This document shows positions 8,287 to 17,982 of a DNA stretch of 64,000 bases, piece by piece (position 1 is the first letter of the stretch; each line of letters starts with the position of its first letter). The notes beneath the pieces are model-generated. The model was not told the origin of the DNA. It saw only the letters and a list, made by a program, of their open reading frames with translations, and did no database searches. Both the position numbers and the translations under genes were made by a program. The DNA lies in the NCBI RefSeq assembly GCF_963662735.1, contig NZ_OY759744.1:1468153-1532152 (forward strand), given 5' to 3'. Origin of the DNA: an uncultured Methanoregula sp. (GTDB lineage: Archaea; Halobacteriota; Methanomicrobia; Methanomicrobiales; Methanospirillaceae).

Positions 8287-9840
8287 ATGTTTGATACGGC
8301 CACCCTCCCGGGAAGCCCCGGGTGCTACCAGTTCCTGGACCATGCGGGTACGATCATTTACGTAGGGAAGGCCAAGAATCTCAAAAAAAGGGTCAGCAGT
8401 TATTTCCAGAAGAAGGATCACGATCCCAAGACCCTGAAACTCGTGGAATCGATTGCTTCGGTCAGCGTGTTTGTGACCAACACCGAGACCGAAGCTTTTC
8501 TTCTTGAAAATAATCTCATCAAAAAATACCAGCCGAAATACAATATCGATCTCAAGGATGCCAAGCGCTATGCGTATATTGAGATCACGCGGGATCTCTA
8601 CCCCCGTATCGGCATAGCGCGACGGACGAGCAAGGAGGAAGGCACGTACTTTGGCCCGTTCGTGTCCGGGGCTGAGCGCGACGCAGTCCTCAAGGTGATA
8701 AAACGGATATTCCTCCTTCGTTCGTGCAGGAAACTGCCCAAACGTGCCTGTCTCCGGCACCATATGCATACCTGCAGTGCGCCGTGTATCGGTAATGTCG
8801 GCGAAGAGGAATACCGGGAAAGCGTGAACCGGGCAATGGCTCTCCTCAGGGGAAAGAGCAGCGAGCTGCTCGTCACCCTCCGGTCCGAGATGACTGCTCT
8901 GTCTGCCCGGCAGGAATACGAGAAAGCCCTTGCTGTCCGCAACCAGATTGCGGCCATCGAGCATCTTGCCGAACGGCAGCATGTGGAGCAGATCCGCGAG
9001 ACCGACCAGGACGTGATAGCGTACACGGTTGCCGGGCCTTTGGTATACCTCATGGTATTTTCGGTAGAGAAAGGGCGCCTTGCCGGCAAACAGGAATACT
9101 CCTTTGATCTCCACGAGGATTTCTTCGAGGAGTTCCTGGTCCAGTATTATACCGAACGCATGCCTCCTGCCGAACTGATCCTTCCCCACGAGATCGATGG
9201 CGCCCTTGCCGAATACCTTGCGGAGCGCAAAGGCAGGCTCGTAACGATCACGGTTCCGAAGATCGGGGAGAAGAAGAAGCTCCTCTCGCTTGTCGAGAAG
9301 AATATCGAGCACGCGTTCCTGAAAAACGATCTGAAGATGAACGATCTCCAGTCGAATCTCGGCCTTGCCGGTTTACCCGAGGTGATCGAATGCTTCGATA
9401 TCTCCCATATCTCCGGCACTGCCATGGTGGGATCCATGGTCCAGTTCCGCGGCGGGGTGCCGGACAAGAAGAATTACCGCCGGTTCAAGATCAAGACCGT
9501 GGAGGGCATTGACGATTTTGCTTCGATCGCGGAGGTTGTGACACGGCGGTACCGCAGGCTTGTCGAGGAAGACGGGGATCTTCCCGACCTCATCCTCATC
9601 GATGGCGGGAAAGGCCAGTTATCCGCTGCCGCCGCGGCGCTTGAGAACCTGGGCGTGGAAGTACCGGTCATTGCGATCGCAAAACGGGAAGAGGACATTT
9701 ACGTCCCCGGTGAGATGCTCCCGCGCAAGCTGGACCCCAAGGGAATGGCCCTCCATTATCTCCAGGAGATCCGGAATGAGGCGCACCGGTTCGCGATTGC
9801 CTATAACCGCCTGCTCCGGAAGAAAAAACTCCTCAAGTGA
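8287..9840 (+). CDS. uvrC: Excinuclease ABC subunit C, short form
   Basis: UvrC makes both incisions flanking the lesion bound by UvrB. The 517-residue protein has the N-terminal GIY-YIG nuclease (CYQFLDHAGTIIYVGKAKNL), the cysteine-bearing middle with CSAPCIG, a UvrB-binding UVR motif around residues 205-230 (EYEKALAVRNQIAAIE), and the C-terminal RNase H-like nuclease with CFDISHISG and LILIDGGKGQL. It ends right after that domain, with no tandem helix-hairpin-helix tail, so it is about 80-100 residues shorter than Escherichia coli UvrC. Its last 8 bp overlap the convergent permease gene. Likely transcribed with uvrA. Confidence 0.96.
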   Translation: MFDTATLPGSPGCYQFLDHAGTIIYVGKAKNLKKRVSSYFQKKDHDPKTLKLVESIASVSVFVTNTETEAFLLENNLIKKYQPKYNIDLKDAKRYAYIEITRDLYPRIGIARRTSKEEGTYFGPFVSGAERDAVLKVIKRIFLLRSCRKLPKRACLRHHMHTCSAPCIGNVGEEEYRESVNRAMALLRGKSSELLVTLRSEMTALSARQEYEKALAVRNQIAAIEHLAERQHVEQIRETDQDVIAYTVAGPLVYLMVFSVEKGRLAGKQEYSFDLHEDFFEEFLVQYYTERMPPAELILPHEIDGALAEYLAERKGRLVTITVPKIGEKKKLLSLVEKNIEHAFLKNDLKMNDLQSNLGLAGLPEVIECFDISHISGTAMVGSMVQFRGGVPDKKNYRRFKIKTVEGIDDFASIAEVVTRRYRRLVEEDGDLPDLILIDGGKGQLSAAAAALENLGVEVPVIAIAKREEDIYVPGEMLPRKLDPKGMALHYLQEIRNEAHRFAIAYNRLLRKKKLLK

Positions 9841-10936
9841 TCTGATCCGGTGGCGGTCCTTCGTCCCGGTGTTCGGGAGCCGCCGGGCTTTCCTGTTCGT
9901 CCTCGAAGAGGTGGCTGACCCCCAGCACACGGTTGATCCAGCGGCATTCTTCAAAGAGCTGGAATACGAGGAACAGCACGAGGGTGATGGGGATAGCAAA
10001 GAGCATGCCGATCAGGCCGAAGAGCCATCCCCAGAAGATCACGGAAGTGATGACAATGAGGGCCGGGATCTCAAATTTCTTCGCTGCAAGGAATGAATAG
10101 ACCGGGTTTTCGACAACAAGGTTCAGCACGCAGATCGCGGCAATAACGGCAACTGCTCCCCACACGCCGAACTGGAGCCATGCGAAAAAGATCGCCGGAA
10201 CTGCCGCTATGATGAGGCCGATATACGGGATATACCCGAGGAGGAATGTCAGGATCCCCCACAGGACTGCTGCATGCACGCCCATGATGCTGAGAAATCC
10301 CCCGAAAAGCACGCCGTGAATAAAATTGGTTTCCGTCCTCACCACGATGAAATCCATGACGTACCCTGCCATGCGCGAGACCTGCTTTATCGTCCCGGCG
10401 TTTTTCCCGCCAAGCTTCCCGAACCGGGCGCTCAGGTGCGGGGCTTCAAGCAGCAGGAAGAACGTTGTTACTGCCACAAAGAAGAGGAAGATGATGGCAT
10501 CGGTTATGCCCATGACCGAGGAAACCCCCAGCGAGATGATACTCTCAAGGTTTAATGAGGGTAACGTGAGCTTGTCGCTGGTGATACCGATCGTCTGGAG
10601 GAGGCTGGTTATCCCTGAAAGCCTCATGTCGAGCTCTTTCTGGTATAACGGGATATCGGAAATAAGGGTATTGACCGACAGGACGGTCAGCAGGATAAAT
10701 GCGAGAATCACCAGGCATGCCACGACCGTGATGATCGCGACTGCAACGATATCGGAGAGTCCCTTTTTCTTGAGCCAGTCCACACTTGGGAGTGCGAGCA
10801 GCGTGATAAAGACAGACGTCAGGAAGATCGTGACCACAAACGTCATCGTCTTCACGGCAATGATGATGAAAAAAACAAGTGCGATTGCCAGGAGCGCTCG
10901 CTCGATCCGCGACAGTTCTGCGGGAAACATGATCAT
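9833..10936 (-). CDS. AI-2E/PerM-family membrane permease
   Basis: A 367-residue polytopic membrane protein of the AI-2E transporter (DUF20, TqsA/PerM) family, with about seven to eight hydrophobic helices. The typical C-terminal half is visible: LLGYIPYIGLIIAAVPAIFF, then a PVYSFLAAKK stretch and GWLFGLIGMLFAIPITLV. Family members export signals or small solutes or act as Na+/H+ antiporters; the substrate cannot be read from sequence. The start at 10936 (MIMFPAEL) is preceded by GAGAG, better than the longer frame opening at 10984. A short acidic tail rich in proline and glutamate follows the last helix. Confidence 0.88.
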   Translation of the reverse strand: MIMFPAELSRIERALLAIALVFFIIIAVKTMTFVVTIFLTSVFITLLALPSVDWLKKKGLSDIVAVAIITVVACLVILAFILLTVLSVNTLISDIPLYQKELDMRLSGITSLLQTIGITSDKLTLPSLNLESIISLGVSSVMGITDAIIFLFFVAVTTFFLLLEAPHLSARFGKLGGKNAGTIKQVSRMAGYVMDFIVVRTETNFIHGVLFGGFLSIMGVHAAVLWGILTFLLGYIPYIGLIIAAVPAIFFAWLQFGVWGAVAVIAAICVLNLVVENPVYSFLAAKKFEIPALIVITSVIFWGWLFGLIGMLFAIPITLVLFLVFQLFEECRWINRVLGVSHLFEDEQESPAAPEHRDEGPPPDQIT

Positions 10937-11109
10937 CTCTCTATCTGTTGAGCCAAGATACAAAGATTGGCTTTGTTGATGCAACCTTCTCCGGGAACTA
11001 TAGTGATAAACCGGGCCGCTACTGGTGTGACCTGTCTGTTCCCGCAGTGGAACAATTCATGGCCCGGGATCGCCGGAAATGCGTTTTCGGCGAGAAGGCC
11101 GGGGGCTCC

Positions 11110-11499
11110 TCACTCTTCCCGATCCTGGTAACCTGCGGCCCAGTACATCAGTCTCATGAGGTCCATAAACGGTTTTTTCTCGGTACCTCTTCTCGTGATG
11201 AACCCGTAGGCATCGTTCTGGTAGGCCTCGTTTTTCACCACATCCGAATCGTCATCGGTAAAAAAGATGAACGGGACCCGGATGTTCTGTTCCCGCAGCG
11301 ACCGCAGCAGCTCGATTCCGCTCATCCCGGGCATACGGGAATCCGATACGATGACGTCGGCGTTGTTGGTAAAGAGCCAGACCTGCGCTGCTTCACCGGA
11401 TTCGGCCAGGTGGATTTTAAATGAACCGGTATTCTCGCAAATGTCGGATATATAGGAGCTCCGGGCCGGATCCGCATCAACAACCAGGGCTGAGATCAT
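11110..11499 (-). CDS. Stand-alone response-regulator receiver protein
   Basis: A 129-residue single receiver domain without an output domain. The acidic pair (VVDADPA), the phospho-acceptor aspartate (VIVSDSRMPG) and the switch threonine (FIFFTDDD) are present. The usual C-terminal lysine is replaced by arginine in FITRRGTEKKP, an arrangement resembling the methanogen receivers that read K-GG-DP there. It would relay phosphate between kinases and other regulators. Its ATG overlaps the stop of the upstream small membrane protein by 4 bp, so the two are translationally coupled. Confidence 0.85.
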   Translation of the reverse strand: MISALVVDADPARSSYISDICENTGSFKIHLAESGEAAQVWLFTNNADVIVSDSRMPGMSGIELLRSLREQNIRVPFIFFTDDDSDVVKNEAYQNDAYGFITRRGTEKKPFMDLMRLMYWAAGYQDREE

Positions 11500-11786
11500 G
11501 GGGCAGCCTCAGGAATTTCCATCCCCCCGGGCAGCCTGGTTGCAGTAACGATTCTTCCGGTCATGTCATGATCCTCAACGTGACCCGGCCCGTGCGGGGT
11601 GAAAAGCGCCGGATGATCCGGTTGTGCATCCGGCGGTTCTCCAACCGCCTGTGCCGGGGAAACGAAAATAGAAATGATAGCGATGACGATCAGGCAGAGG
11701 TACAGCAGCAGGTTGTGGCGTTCCTTTATTCGCCGGAACGCGGGAGGGCGGTTTATTGTTTTTTCATTGGCACCCTGCGGATTCAC
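11496..11786 (-). CDS. Small single-pass membrane protein, unknown function
   Basis: A 96-residue protein with a basic N-terminus, one hydrophobic helix at about residues 24-47 (LLLYLCLIVIAIISIFV) that could also be a signal peptide cut after SPAQA, and a proline/histidine-rich remainder of about 50 residues. I recognise no family. Coupling to the receiver gene (ATGA overlap) suggests a sensory or anchoring partner. AT-rich sequence around 11837-11862 could hold its promoter. Confidence 0.55.
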   Translation of the reverse strand: MNPQGANEKTINRPPAFRRIKERHNLLLYLCLIVIAIISIFVSPAQAVGEPPDAQPDHPALFTPHGPGHVEDHDMTGRIVTATRLPGGMEIPEAAP

Positions 11787-12019
11787 TGCCTGTCCCCTCC
11801 AATATTCTCTGGATCTAAATCATTTACATTAATTTATTATAAATATTTCCTTTATAGACAATACAATTGTATAATAACCAATCCTGGTACGATTCAGCAA
11901 ATACAAAAAAACGGGAAATTATTGGAGGCGGTTCTGGATAATCCCGGATTATCCGGTGAACCAAAGAGTCCTGAAACGATGAAACCTGAAAAAAAGTAAA
12001 AAGGAACCGGGCTGGAAAA

Positions 12020-13363
12020 TTATGAAATGAGCTGCTGGAGCGATGCGATGCGATCCCGGAGGGCGCGTTCCCGTTCAGCCGATTCTGTTACATCTGTCAT
12101 GGTAACATACGTGCTGATCTTCTCTCCCTGTGCCGCTGCAGTGACGCGACCCAGGATACAACGCCGTGTTCCGTCTTTCCGGTTGATCCAGAACGTAATC
12201 TCATTCTGGCCCCGGGAATCGGGATGTGTATTCTGTATAATTTCTTCCATCTTCATCTTGTCTTCGGGAGAGACAAGATCTGCGGATCCCATCTTGATGA
12301 GATCTTCAGTGGAATAGCCGCTGATCTCGGAAACCCTCCGGTTCGCATAGATAAACTCCCCGTTTTCAACAATGATGAGCCCGTCCTGGATATTCTCGGC
12401 CATCATCCTGAACCGCTCTTCGCTTTCCCGCAACCGGACTTCCTGCCGTTTCGATTCGGTCATGTCGGTAAAAATTACGAAATTATACTTGGTATCCTGG
12501 TGCCGGACAGAACTGACGCGGGCGGATACGAATCTCCGCTCGCCATCCTTCCTGATGATCCAGACCTGAATTTCTCCCGGTTTTTCAGGATTGTTTTCAA
12601 GATCCTTCACTTGCTGGGTCATTATGTCGTGGCATTCGGGAGCGATAATTGCCATGGGATCAAGACCGAATGATTCCTCAAATGTGTACCCGGTTATCTC
12701 GGCAATGCGGCGGTTGGCGTACACATTTTTATCATTCTCCATAATGATGAGTCCGTCCTGGATATTTTCAGCCATCATCCTGAACCGCTCTTCGCTCTCC
12801 CGGATCTGCCGCTCGGCAAGGATATGTTCTGTAACATCCTCGAGAATGATCGTCCGGCCTTTCCCGCCATCTTCAAACACTGCAGGAATTGACTTTTGTT
12901 TGAAAATTCTCTCTCCCTTACCCCTGACGCGGAAGGTGAGGGTGTGGTCTTTACCTGGCGAACCCTCAGAAAGGGTTTCGAGCAATTCGTGCATGTCCAC
13001 ATCGGGTGGAGTAAGGTAGGCGAGGTTTTGCCCTACGGTAGTGTCCCTCGCCAAGTGAAGAAGTTTGAGAAAATTATCATTGATCTGGATGATGCGGGAT
13101 TCAGCGTCAAGTACCATGATGAGTTCATTGGAGTAACTGATCAGGGCTGACAAGGGAACACGCTGGGATAGGGAAAAGACTTTTGCCATCCCGTAGGTCC
13201 TCATATCGACCTGCCCGGAAATGAGCAGGATATCGAGGTACCTGCCCACCGTGTTTTTATTTTTTCCCAGCGCCTTTGAGAGATCGGTTACACTCATGCC
13301 CTCTGGTTTTTTCTTGAGGAGCTCTTTTATCTGGCTGAGCTCATGCTGGTAATCCTGCATCAT
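12020..13363 (-). CDS. HTH-PAS-PAS-PAS transcriptional regulator
   Basis: A 447-residue cytoplasmic protein with an N-terminal winged helix-turn-helix (about 18-65, MSVTDLSKALGKNKNTVGRYL) and three PAS domains at about 75-180, 190-310 and 315-435. No kinase or other output domain follows, so ligand or redox sensing by the PAS units probably acts on DNA binding directly. PAS2 and PAS3 start with nearly the same peptide (ESEERFRMMAENIQDGLII), and their DNA repeats almost exactly over about 60 bp (12372-12432 and 12742-12802), a sign of recent domain duplication. It is divergent from the MscS-like gene at 13512; the AT-rich gap 13364-13511 carries promoters for both. Confidence 0.85.
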   Translation of the reverse strand: MMQDYQHELSQIKELLKKKPEGMSVTDLSKALGKNKNTVGRYLDILLISGQVDMRTYGMAKVFSLSQRVPLSALISYSNELIMVLDAESRIIQINDNFLKLLHLARDTTVGQNLAYLTPPDVDMHELLETLSEGSPGKDHTLTFRVRGKGERIFKQKSIPAVFEDGGKGRTIILEDVTEHILAERQIRESEERFRMMAENIQDGLIIMENDKNVYANRRIAEITGYTFEESFGLDPMAIIAPECHDIMTQQVKDLENNPEKPGEIQVWIIRKDGERRFVSARVSSVRHQDTKYNFVIFTDMTESKRQEVRLRESEERFRMMAENIQDGLIIVENGEFIYANRRVSEISGYSTEDLIKMGSADLVSPEDKMKMEEIIQNTHPDSRGQNEITFWINRKDGTRRCILGRVTAAAQGEKISTYVTMTDVTESAERERALRDRIASLQQLIS

Positions 13364-13511
13364 GGGATCGTTTCAACAATTAGTGTATGGCATGAAGAAT
13401 TTATAATTGTTCTTAATTACCAATATGTATACTCTATTAAAGAAAAATATATCAATCGTAAATGTCTATAAAGATGTGGAAGTATATTCCAGAATGTAGG
13501 AAGTCTGTGTT

Positions 13512-14186
13512 ATGGATACTATTACGGTTGTTACGCAAAACAAATGGTCCGACATGATCCTGTCGTCCCTGCCTGCAATTATTGGTGCACTTATCATTCT
13601 CCTTGTCGGCTGGATTGTCGGCCGCCTGCTCGGAAGGGCAGTCCGCTTTGTCATCGACAAGGTTGTTTCAAGCTCGCTCGTGAACAAAACTGAATTTGCG
13701 GAAAAGGCTACAAAATCCGGTCTCACGCTCGGATACCTGGGAGATGTGGCAACGAGATGCTTTGTTTACCTCATCGCCATCCTGGCTGCGGTTGATTTCC
13801 TCAACCTGAATTACATGAGCCTCCTGATGACCGCAATTGTCGGCTACATCCCGCACATTGCAGCATTTGTCATCATCCTGGTTGTCGGTTTCATCCTCAT
13901 CGACTACTTCATTGATCTCATTGTCAAGTACCACGAAAACCAGCAGGTTGAACTAATCACGCCGGTAATGCTTATCCTTCGCGTGTTCCTGTATTTCGTC
14001 ATCGTTGTTCTGGCACTTTCCCAGCTGATGATTGACCTCACGATCATCTACACCTTCGTCACACCCATTGCATGGGGCATTGGCATTGGTCTTGGTGCAG
14101 CAATCGCCATCACCTTCTGGTTCGGCATGAAGAACCGTTCCGAACAGATCATGGACCGGTTCATGGAAGTCATTGCGAAAAAGTGA
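13512..14186 (+). CDS. MscS-related conserved TM-helix membrane protein
   Basis: A 224-residue integral membrane protein with about five hydrophobic helices, starting after a short N-terminal arm (LPAIIGALIILLVGWIVGRLLG). The GWIVGRLLGR segment and the later repeated glycine-rich helices match the conserved-TM-helix family related to CmpX and small mechanosensitive channels. It lacks the cytoplasmic beta and vestibule domains of full MscS. A role in osmotic or membrane-tension response is inferred from the family only. Single gene, divergent from the HTH-PAS regulator. Confidence 0.75.
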   Translation: MDTITVVTQNKWSDMILSSLPAIIGALIILLVGWIVGRLLGRAVRFVIDKVVSSSLVNKTEFAEKATKSGLTLGYLGDVATRCFVYLIAILAAVDFLNLNYMSLLMTAIVGYIPHIAAFVIILVVGFILIDYFIDLIVKYHENQQVELITPVMLILRVFLYFVIVVLALSQLMIDLTIIYTFVTPIAWGIGIGLGAAIAITFWFGMKNRSEQIMDRFMEVIAKK

Positions 14187-14276
14187 ACTCCCGAACTTAC
14201 CCTCTCTTTTTTCTGCCGGATATTCAGCAGGATAGTTTCAGGATCGTGTTTTCCTGGTGTGTTGATCGCTGCATGA

Positions 14277-15086
14277 TTACGGATCTTCCTTTGTGAGGTA
14301 CTCCATGATCCGCCCAAGGACCTGCGGGTTCCGGAGCAGGTTGATGTGGCAGTACTGATCGACCGGGATCAGGTCGATGGTATCATCGGGGCTGGCGGGG
14401 AGAACGTCGAGCGTAACCCCCGGAAGGACCGACTCCCGGTTTGCAACAATGCCGTCGCCATTCTCCGTCATGGAGTACTCCCCGCACTCCGACGACTCCC
14501 AGGTTTTCCCGTCAAACAGGGGAAAAAAAGCCGGGATACTGTACGGGTTGGCCGTAACGATCATGTGGTACGTAATATCAGGGCGGATTCCGGCCAGCCG
14601 CAGCTGCTGCATTGTTGTACTGGCAGGCCGGACACCCTGCACGAGGGGATCGGCGTTCGGATCAAAACCCTGCGGAACAAAAATGCCGTTCAGCTGTTCT
14701 ATGATCTTCGGGCCATACAGCGGGTTAAAGAAGAGTTCTGCAAGGGCAGAACCATTGTTGGGAGAGCCGATACCGATGAGCTGGCGTACCTTTTCGTGCC
14801 GGGAAACCCCGTCCCCGACTTCCAGGAAATACCGGGCAATACAGGTACCTACGGAATGGCAGGCGATATCAACCGGCCCCTCGTAGTGCTCATCGCTCCG
14901 GATCTTCCGGAGAAAATCCCCGAACGCCCGGGATATTTCTTCCAGTGAAGTGTCCTGCATGCCGGAATGATCGAATTTTTTGTAAGGAATGCCTGCCTCG
15001 TCAAGCCTGCGACAGAGCCGGTTCCAGATCCCGGGATGGCTGTTCCACCCGTGAACGAGTATTACGGGAACCGGCCGGGAATGCAT
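14277..15086 (-). CDS. Lipase-like alpha/beta hydrolase
   Basis: A 269-residue alpha/beta hydrolase resembling triacylglycerol lipases and lipase-class esterases. It opens with the oxyanion-hole motif PVILVHGWNSHPG, has the nucleophile elbow CHSVG (a cysteine replaces the usual first glycine), and near the C-terminus DQYCHINLLRNPQV, where the histidine likely completes the triad. GIGSPNNGSALAEL matches the lipase-2 family. No signal peptide is visible, so it should act in the cytoplasm. The substrate is unknown. Convergent with the gene at 13512. Confidence 0.78.
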   Translation of the reverse strand: MHSRPVPVILVHGWNSHPGIWNRLCRRLDEAGIPYKKFDHSGMQDTSLEEISRAFGDFLRKIRSDEHYEGPVDIACHSVGTCIARYFLEVGDGVSRHEKVRQLIGIGSPNNGSALAELFFNPLYGPKIIEQLNGIFVPQGFDPNADPLVQGVRPASTTMQQLRLAGIRPDITYHMIVTANPYSIPAFFPLFDGKTWESSECGEYSMTENGDGIVANRESVLPGVTLDVLPASPDDTIDLIPVDQYCHINLLRNPQVLGRIMEYLTKEDP

Positions 15087-15255
15087 AATCCGGTATTTCT
15101 CTCAACAACGATAGGTTAAACGGTCCGGCTGCCGGTTTTTATTCACCTGCTCTCGCAATTCATGGGAGATATCCGGTCATGGTATCATCAGGATCGTTCT
15201 TGATAATAATTAACATCCTCAACGGAGAACGATTGATACAGCAAAGGGATCTTGT

Positions 15256-17856
15256 ATGGATTTTCATTCTCTGGAAAAATACCGCAATTATTTCATAGCA
15301 GGCGTTCTCGCCCTTTTTGTCGTGTTCGCGCTCTGGCTCCGCATTCTTCCCCTTTTCACCATGGGGAATACGGATGTCATCAACCATGTGGCAATGGATG
15401 ACCCGTTCTATAACCTGCGCCAGGTTGAACAGATAATCGCACACTTCCCCCAGTACGGCTGGTTCGATGCCATGACCAATTATCCCACCGGGACAGCCAC
15501 GTACTGGGGACCCCTCTTTCCCCTGATTGTTTCCGCCTGCTGTATCATAACCGGAGCAGCAACCCGTCCTGAGATTATCAGCACCGCCCTGCTCGTGCCA
15601 CCGTTAATGGCAGCAGTAACCATCGTGGTCATGTATTTCGCCGGCAAATGTTTTGGCGACTGGAAGACCGGCCTTCTTGCAGCCGGGTTTACCGCGATCG
15701 TATCGGGCCAGTTTTTTTACCGGTCATACTATGGCTATCTCGACCATCACATAGCCGAAGTGTTGTTTTCAACAATATTCTGCCTGTTCTATTCGTATGC
15801 AATACTCTCGGACAGGGACGCATCTATCGACCTGAAACACATTGCCCGATACAAAAAAACGATCCTGCTCGCATTCCTTGCCGGGCTTGCCTACCTTGCG
15901 GGACTGTTTGTCATGCCGACGATGATCCTCTTTGCCATGATCGTTGGTATCTTCACGGTCATCCAGGTACTCGTTGATTTTTACCGCAACCGGACCAGTG
16001 AATATCTCCTGGTCATCAACACGATTGTCTTTGCAACCGCAGTTATCGGCCTGTTCCTCTTCGGTTTTAAGGCACCCGGCCTTGGCCTTGCAACCTATTC
16101 CGCCGGGCACATCCTTGCATACGCCGTCCTGATCGCAGGAACCATCGTGCTGTACTATTTAGCCCGGTTCTTCACGGGAAAAAAGCCCGTGCTCTTCCCG
16201 GCGTCAATTGTCGGGATCGCAATTGCAGTCATTGCAGTCATTGCCCTTGCAGCACCGGATCTCTTTGCGTTTCTCGTGAACAATCTCAACGCGTTTTTCG
16301 GGCAGGAAGCCGTCACCGATACGGTGCTCGAAGCCCGGGGCTGGTCGATCGACTATGCCTGGCAGGCGTTCAGCTATGGCCTCCTGCTCTTTATCGGCGG
16401 GGCAGTGGTCATGCTGTACCAGAATATACGCAACGAGCACCCGCACCAGGTATTTGCGCTGGTCTGGTCGGTTGTGATGTTCTATTCCACCTGCCAGCAC
16501 GTGCGGTACGAATATTACCTGGGTATCAATATCGCCCTCCTTGCAGCGGTGTGCGTCAGTTTTGTCATAACCCGCAGTGAGCCCGGGATTCAGGGGCTCC
16601 TGAAGGGATCGGACTCCGGGAACTCACCGGCAGAAACATCCGCGGCTGAAAAAACCCCGCCGAAATCCGGTAAATCTTCAAGGAAATCTTCGAAAAAAGC
16701 CTCCCGGTCAACATCCCCGGATTACCTGGTAATTCTCCCGCTTATCTTCACGGTGGTCATCGCGGTTCTTTTTGTGATCAGTTCCGTCTCTTCCAGCTAC
16801 ACGATCTCTTCCAGCCGGTCGCTTCCTTTAAGTCCCGACTGGAGAGAATCCCTGGAATGGATGGAGAAAAATACACCGGCAACCGGTGTTGATTACCTGG
16901 CCATCTATGACCAGAAAACATTCCGGTACCCGAACACCTCGTATGGCGTCATGTCATGGTGGGATTACGGGCACATGATAACCTACATCGCAAAGCGCAT
17001 TCCCAACGCAAACCCGTTCCAGCAGGGCGTTTCGGGACCGAACGGGGCTGCAGCCTTTTTCGTTTCCACGTCAGAAGATACTTCGGATAAAATCCTCGAT
17101 GCAGACGGTACCCGGTATGTAGTCACCGATTACATGATGGACTGGGGAAAATTCGGAGCAATGGCAACCTGGTATAATTCCTCCGCCGCCTCTGAACCTT
17201 ATGTCATGGAAGTGCTGGTGCCGGACCAGAACGATCCCACTCACCGGGCAAATATCGTATTCCTTAACAGGGATCTGTACTACCAGACGATGATCTCCCG
17301 GCTGCACAATTTCGACGGGTCGATGACAAAAGCGGCGAACGCATCGTATTACATTGAATATGAAGACCCGTCTGTTGCCGGGACATCCCTGCCGGTGGTT
17401 ACCAATGTACTGGCATTGAATGTAACGGAAGCTGCAAACAAGGTGAGGGAGTACAATGCCAATGCCCCGAAGGGATCGCATGCCATTGTGCTGAGCCCCA
17501 AGATGACCCAGCCGATCGGGGATGTTGCGGCGCTCCGCCACTACCGGCTTATCCATGAATCCCCGAATAATTCCCCGGACACAAATACTGCGGACCTCAA
17601 AAGCGTCAAGGTGTTCGAATACGTGAAGGGTGCGCATATCAAAGGATCCGGGATCATCGAAGTCCCTCTCGTGACCAATACCGGCAGGGCGTTTACCTAC
17701 CGGCAGGAGAGTGTCAACGGGGAGTTCGTGGTGCCGTATTCAACCACCGGTAATTCGTACGGCGTAAAAACAACCGGTAAATATCGTATATCCGGCACCG
17801 GCCAGGAATTCGATGTTCCCGAACCGGCAGTGATCCAGGGTCTTGCTATCAACTAA
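15256..17856 (+). CDS. aglB: Oligosaccharyltransferase, STT3/AglB family
   Basis: AglB transfers a lipid-linked glycan to asparagine in N-x-S/T sequons on the outer face of the membrane, modifying S-layer proteins and archaellins. The 866-residue protein has about 12-13 N-terminal membrane helices and a soluble C-terminal domain from about residue 520. D48-D49 in MDDPFYNLRQ form the first catalytic acidic motif, and the family hallmark WWDYG is at 568-572. A lysine/serine-rich loop near 460-485 precedes the last helix. Start is ATG 15256 after AAAGGGATC. A plausible substrate, an archaellin, is encoded at 58216, and several sequon-rich secreted proteins are also in the window. Confidence 0.94.
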   Translation: MDFHSLEKYRNYFIAGVLALFVVFALWLRILPLFTMGNTDVINHVAMDDPFYNLRQVEQIIAHFPQYGWFDAMTNYPTGTATYWGPLFPLIVSACCIITGAATRPEIISTALLVPPLMAAVTIVVMYFAGKCFGDWKTGLLAAGFTAIVSGQFFYRSYYGYLDHHIAEVLFSTIFCLFYSYAILSDRDASIDLKHIARYKKTILLAFLAGLAYLAGLFVMPTMILFAMIVGIFTVIQVLVDFYRNRTSEYLLVINTIVFATAVIGLFLFGFKAPGLGLATYSAGHILAYAVLIAGTIVLYYLARFFTGKKPVLFPASIVGIAIAVIAVIALAAPDLFAFLVNNLNAFFGQEAVTDTVLEARGWSIDYAWQAFSYGLLLFIGGAVVMLYQNIRNEHPHQVFALVWSVVMFYSTCQHVRYEYYLGINIALLAAVCVSFVITRSEPGIQGLLKGSDSGNSPAETSAAEKTPPKSGKSSRKSSKKASRSTSPDYLVILPLIFTVVIAVLFVISSVSSSYTISSSRSLPLSPDWRESLEWMEKNTPATGVDYLAIYDQKTFRYPNTSYGVMSWWDYGHMITYIAKRIPNANPFQQGVSGPNGAAAFFVSTSEDTSDKILDADGTRYVVTDYMMDWGKFGAMATWYNSSAASEPYVMEVLVPDQNDPTHRANIVFLNRDLYYQTMISRLHNFDGSMTKAANASYYIEYEDPSVAGTSLPVVTNVLALNVTEAANKVREYNANAPKGSHAIVLSPKMTQPIGDVAALRHYRLIHESPNNSPDTNTADLKSVKVFEYVKGAHIKGSGIIEVPLVTNTGRAFTYRQESVNGEFVVPYSTTGNSYGVKTTGKYRISGTGQEFDVPEPAVIQGLAIN

Positions 17857-17939
17857 TCTCTCTCCTTTTTACACCCCGAACCACTCCCTGAATCCCGGAA
17901 AAACGCATGATTACGGGGCTGCACGCTACCCTATTGTGC

Positions 17940-17982
17940 ACCTTTTTTAACCGGTATATCCTTTACAGGTATTGGAATTACT
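17940..17982 (+). promoter_or_regulatory. RuBisCO promoter
   Basis: A T-rich element TTTTTTAACC around 17943-17952 and TATATCC shortly after lie 25-40 bp before the ATG at 17983, a normal archaeal TATA spacing. No regulator site is obvious. Confidence 0.4.

Noticed and set aside
11421-11999. 192-codon plus-strand frame opposite the receiver and small membrane protein
   Set aside because: Cysteine/arginine-rich nonsense composition, antisense to coupled genes.
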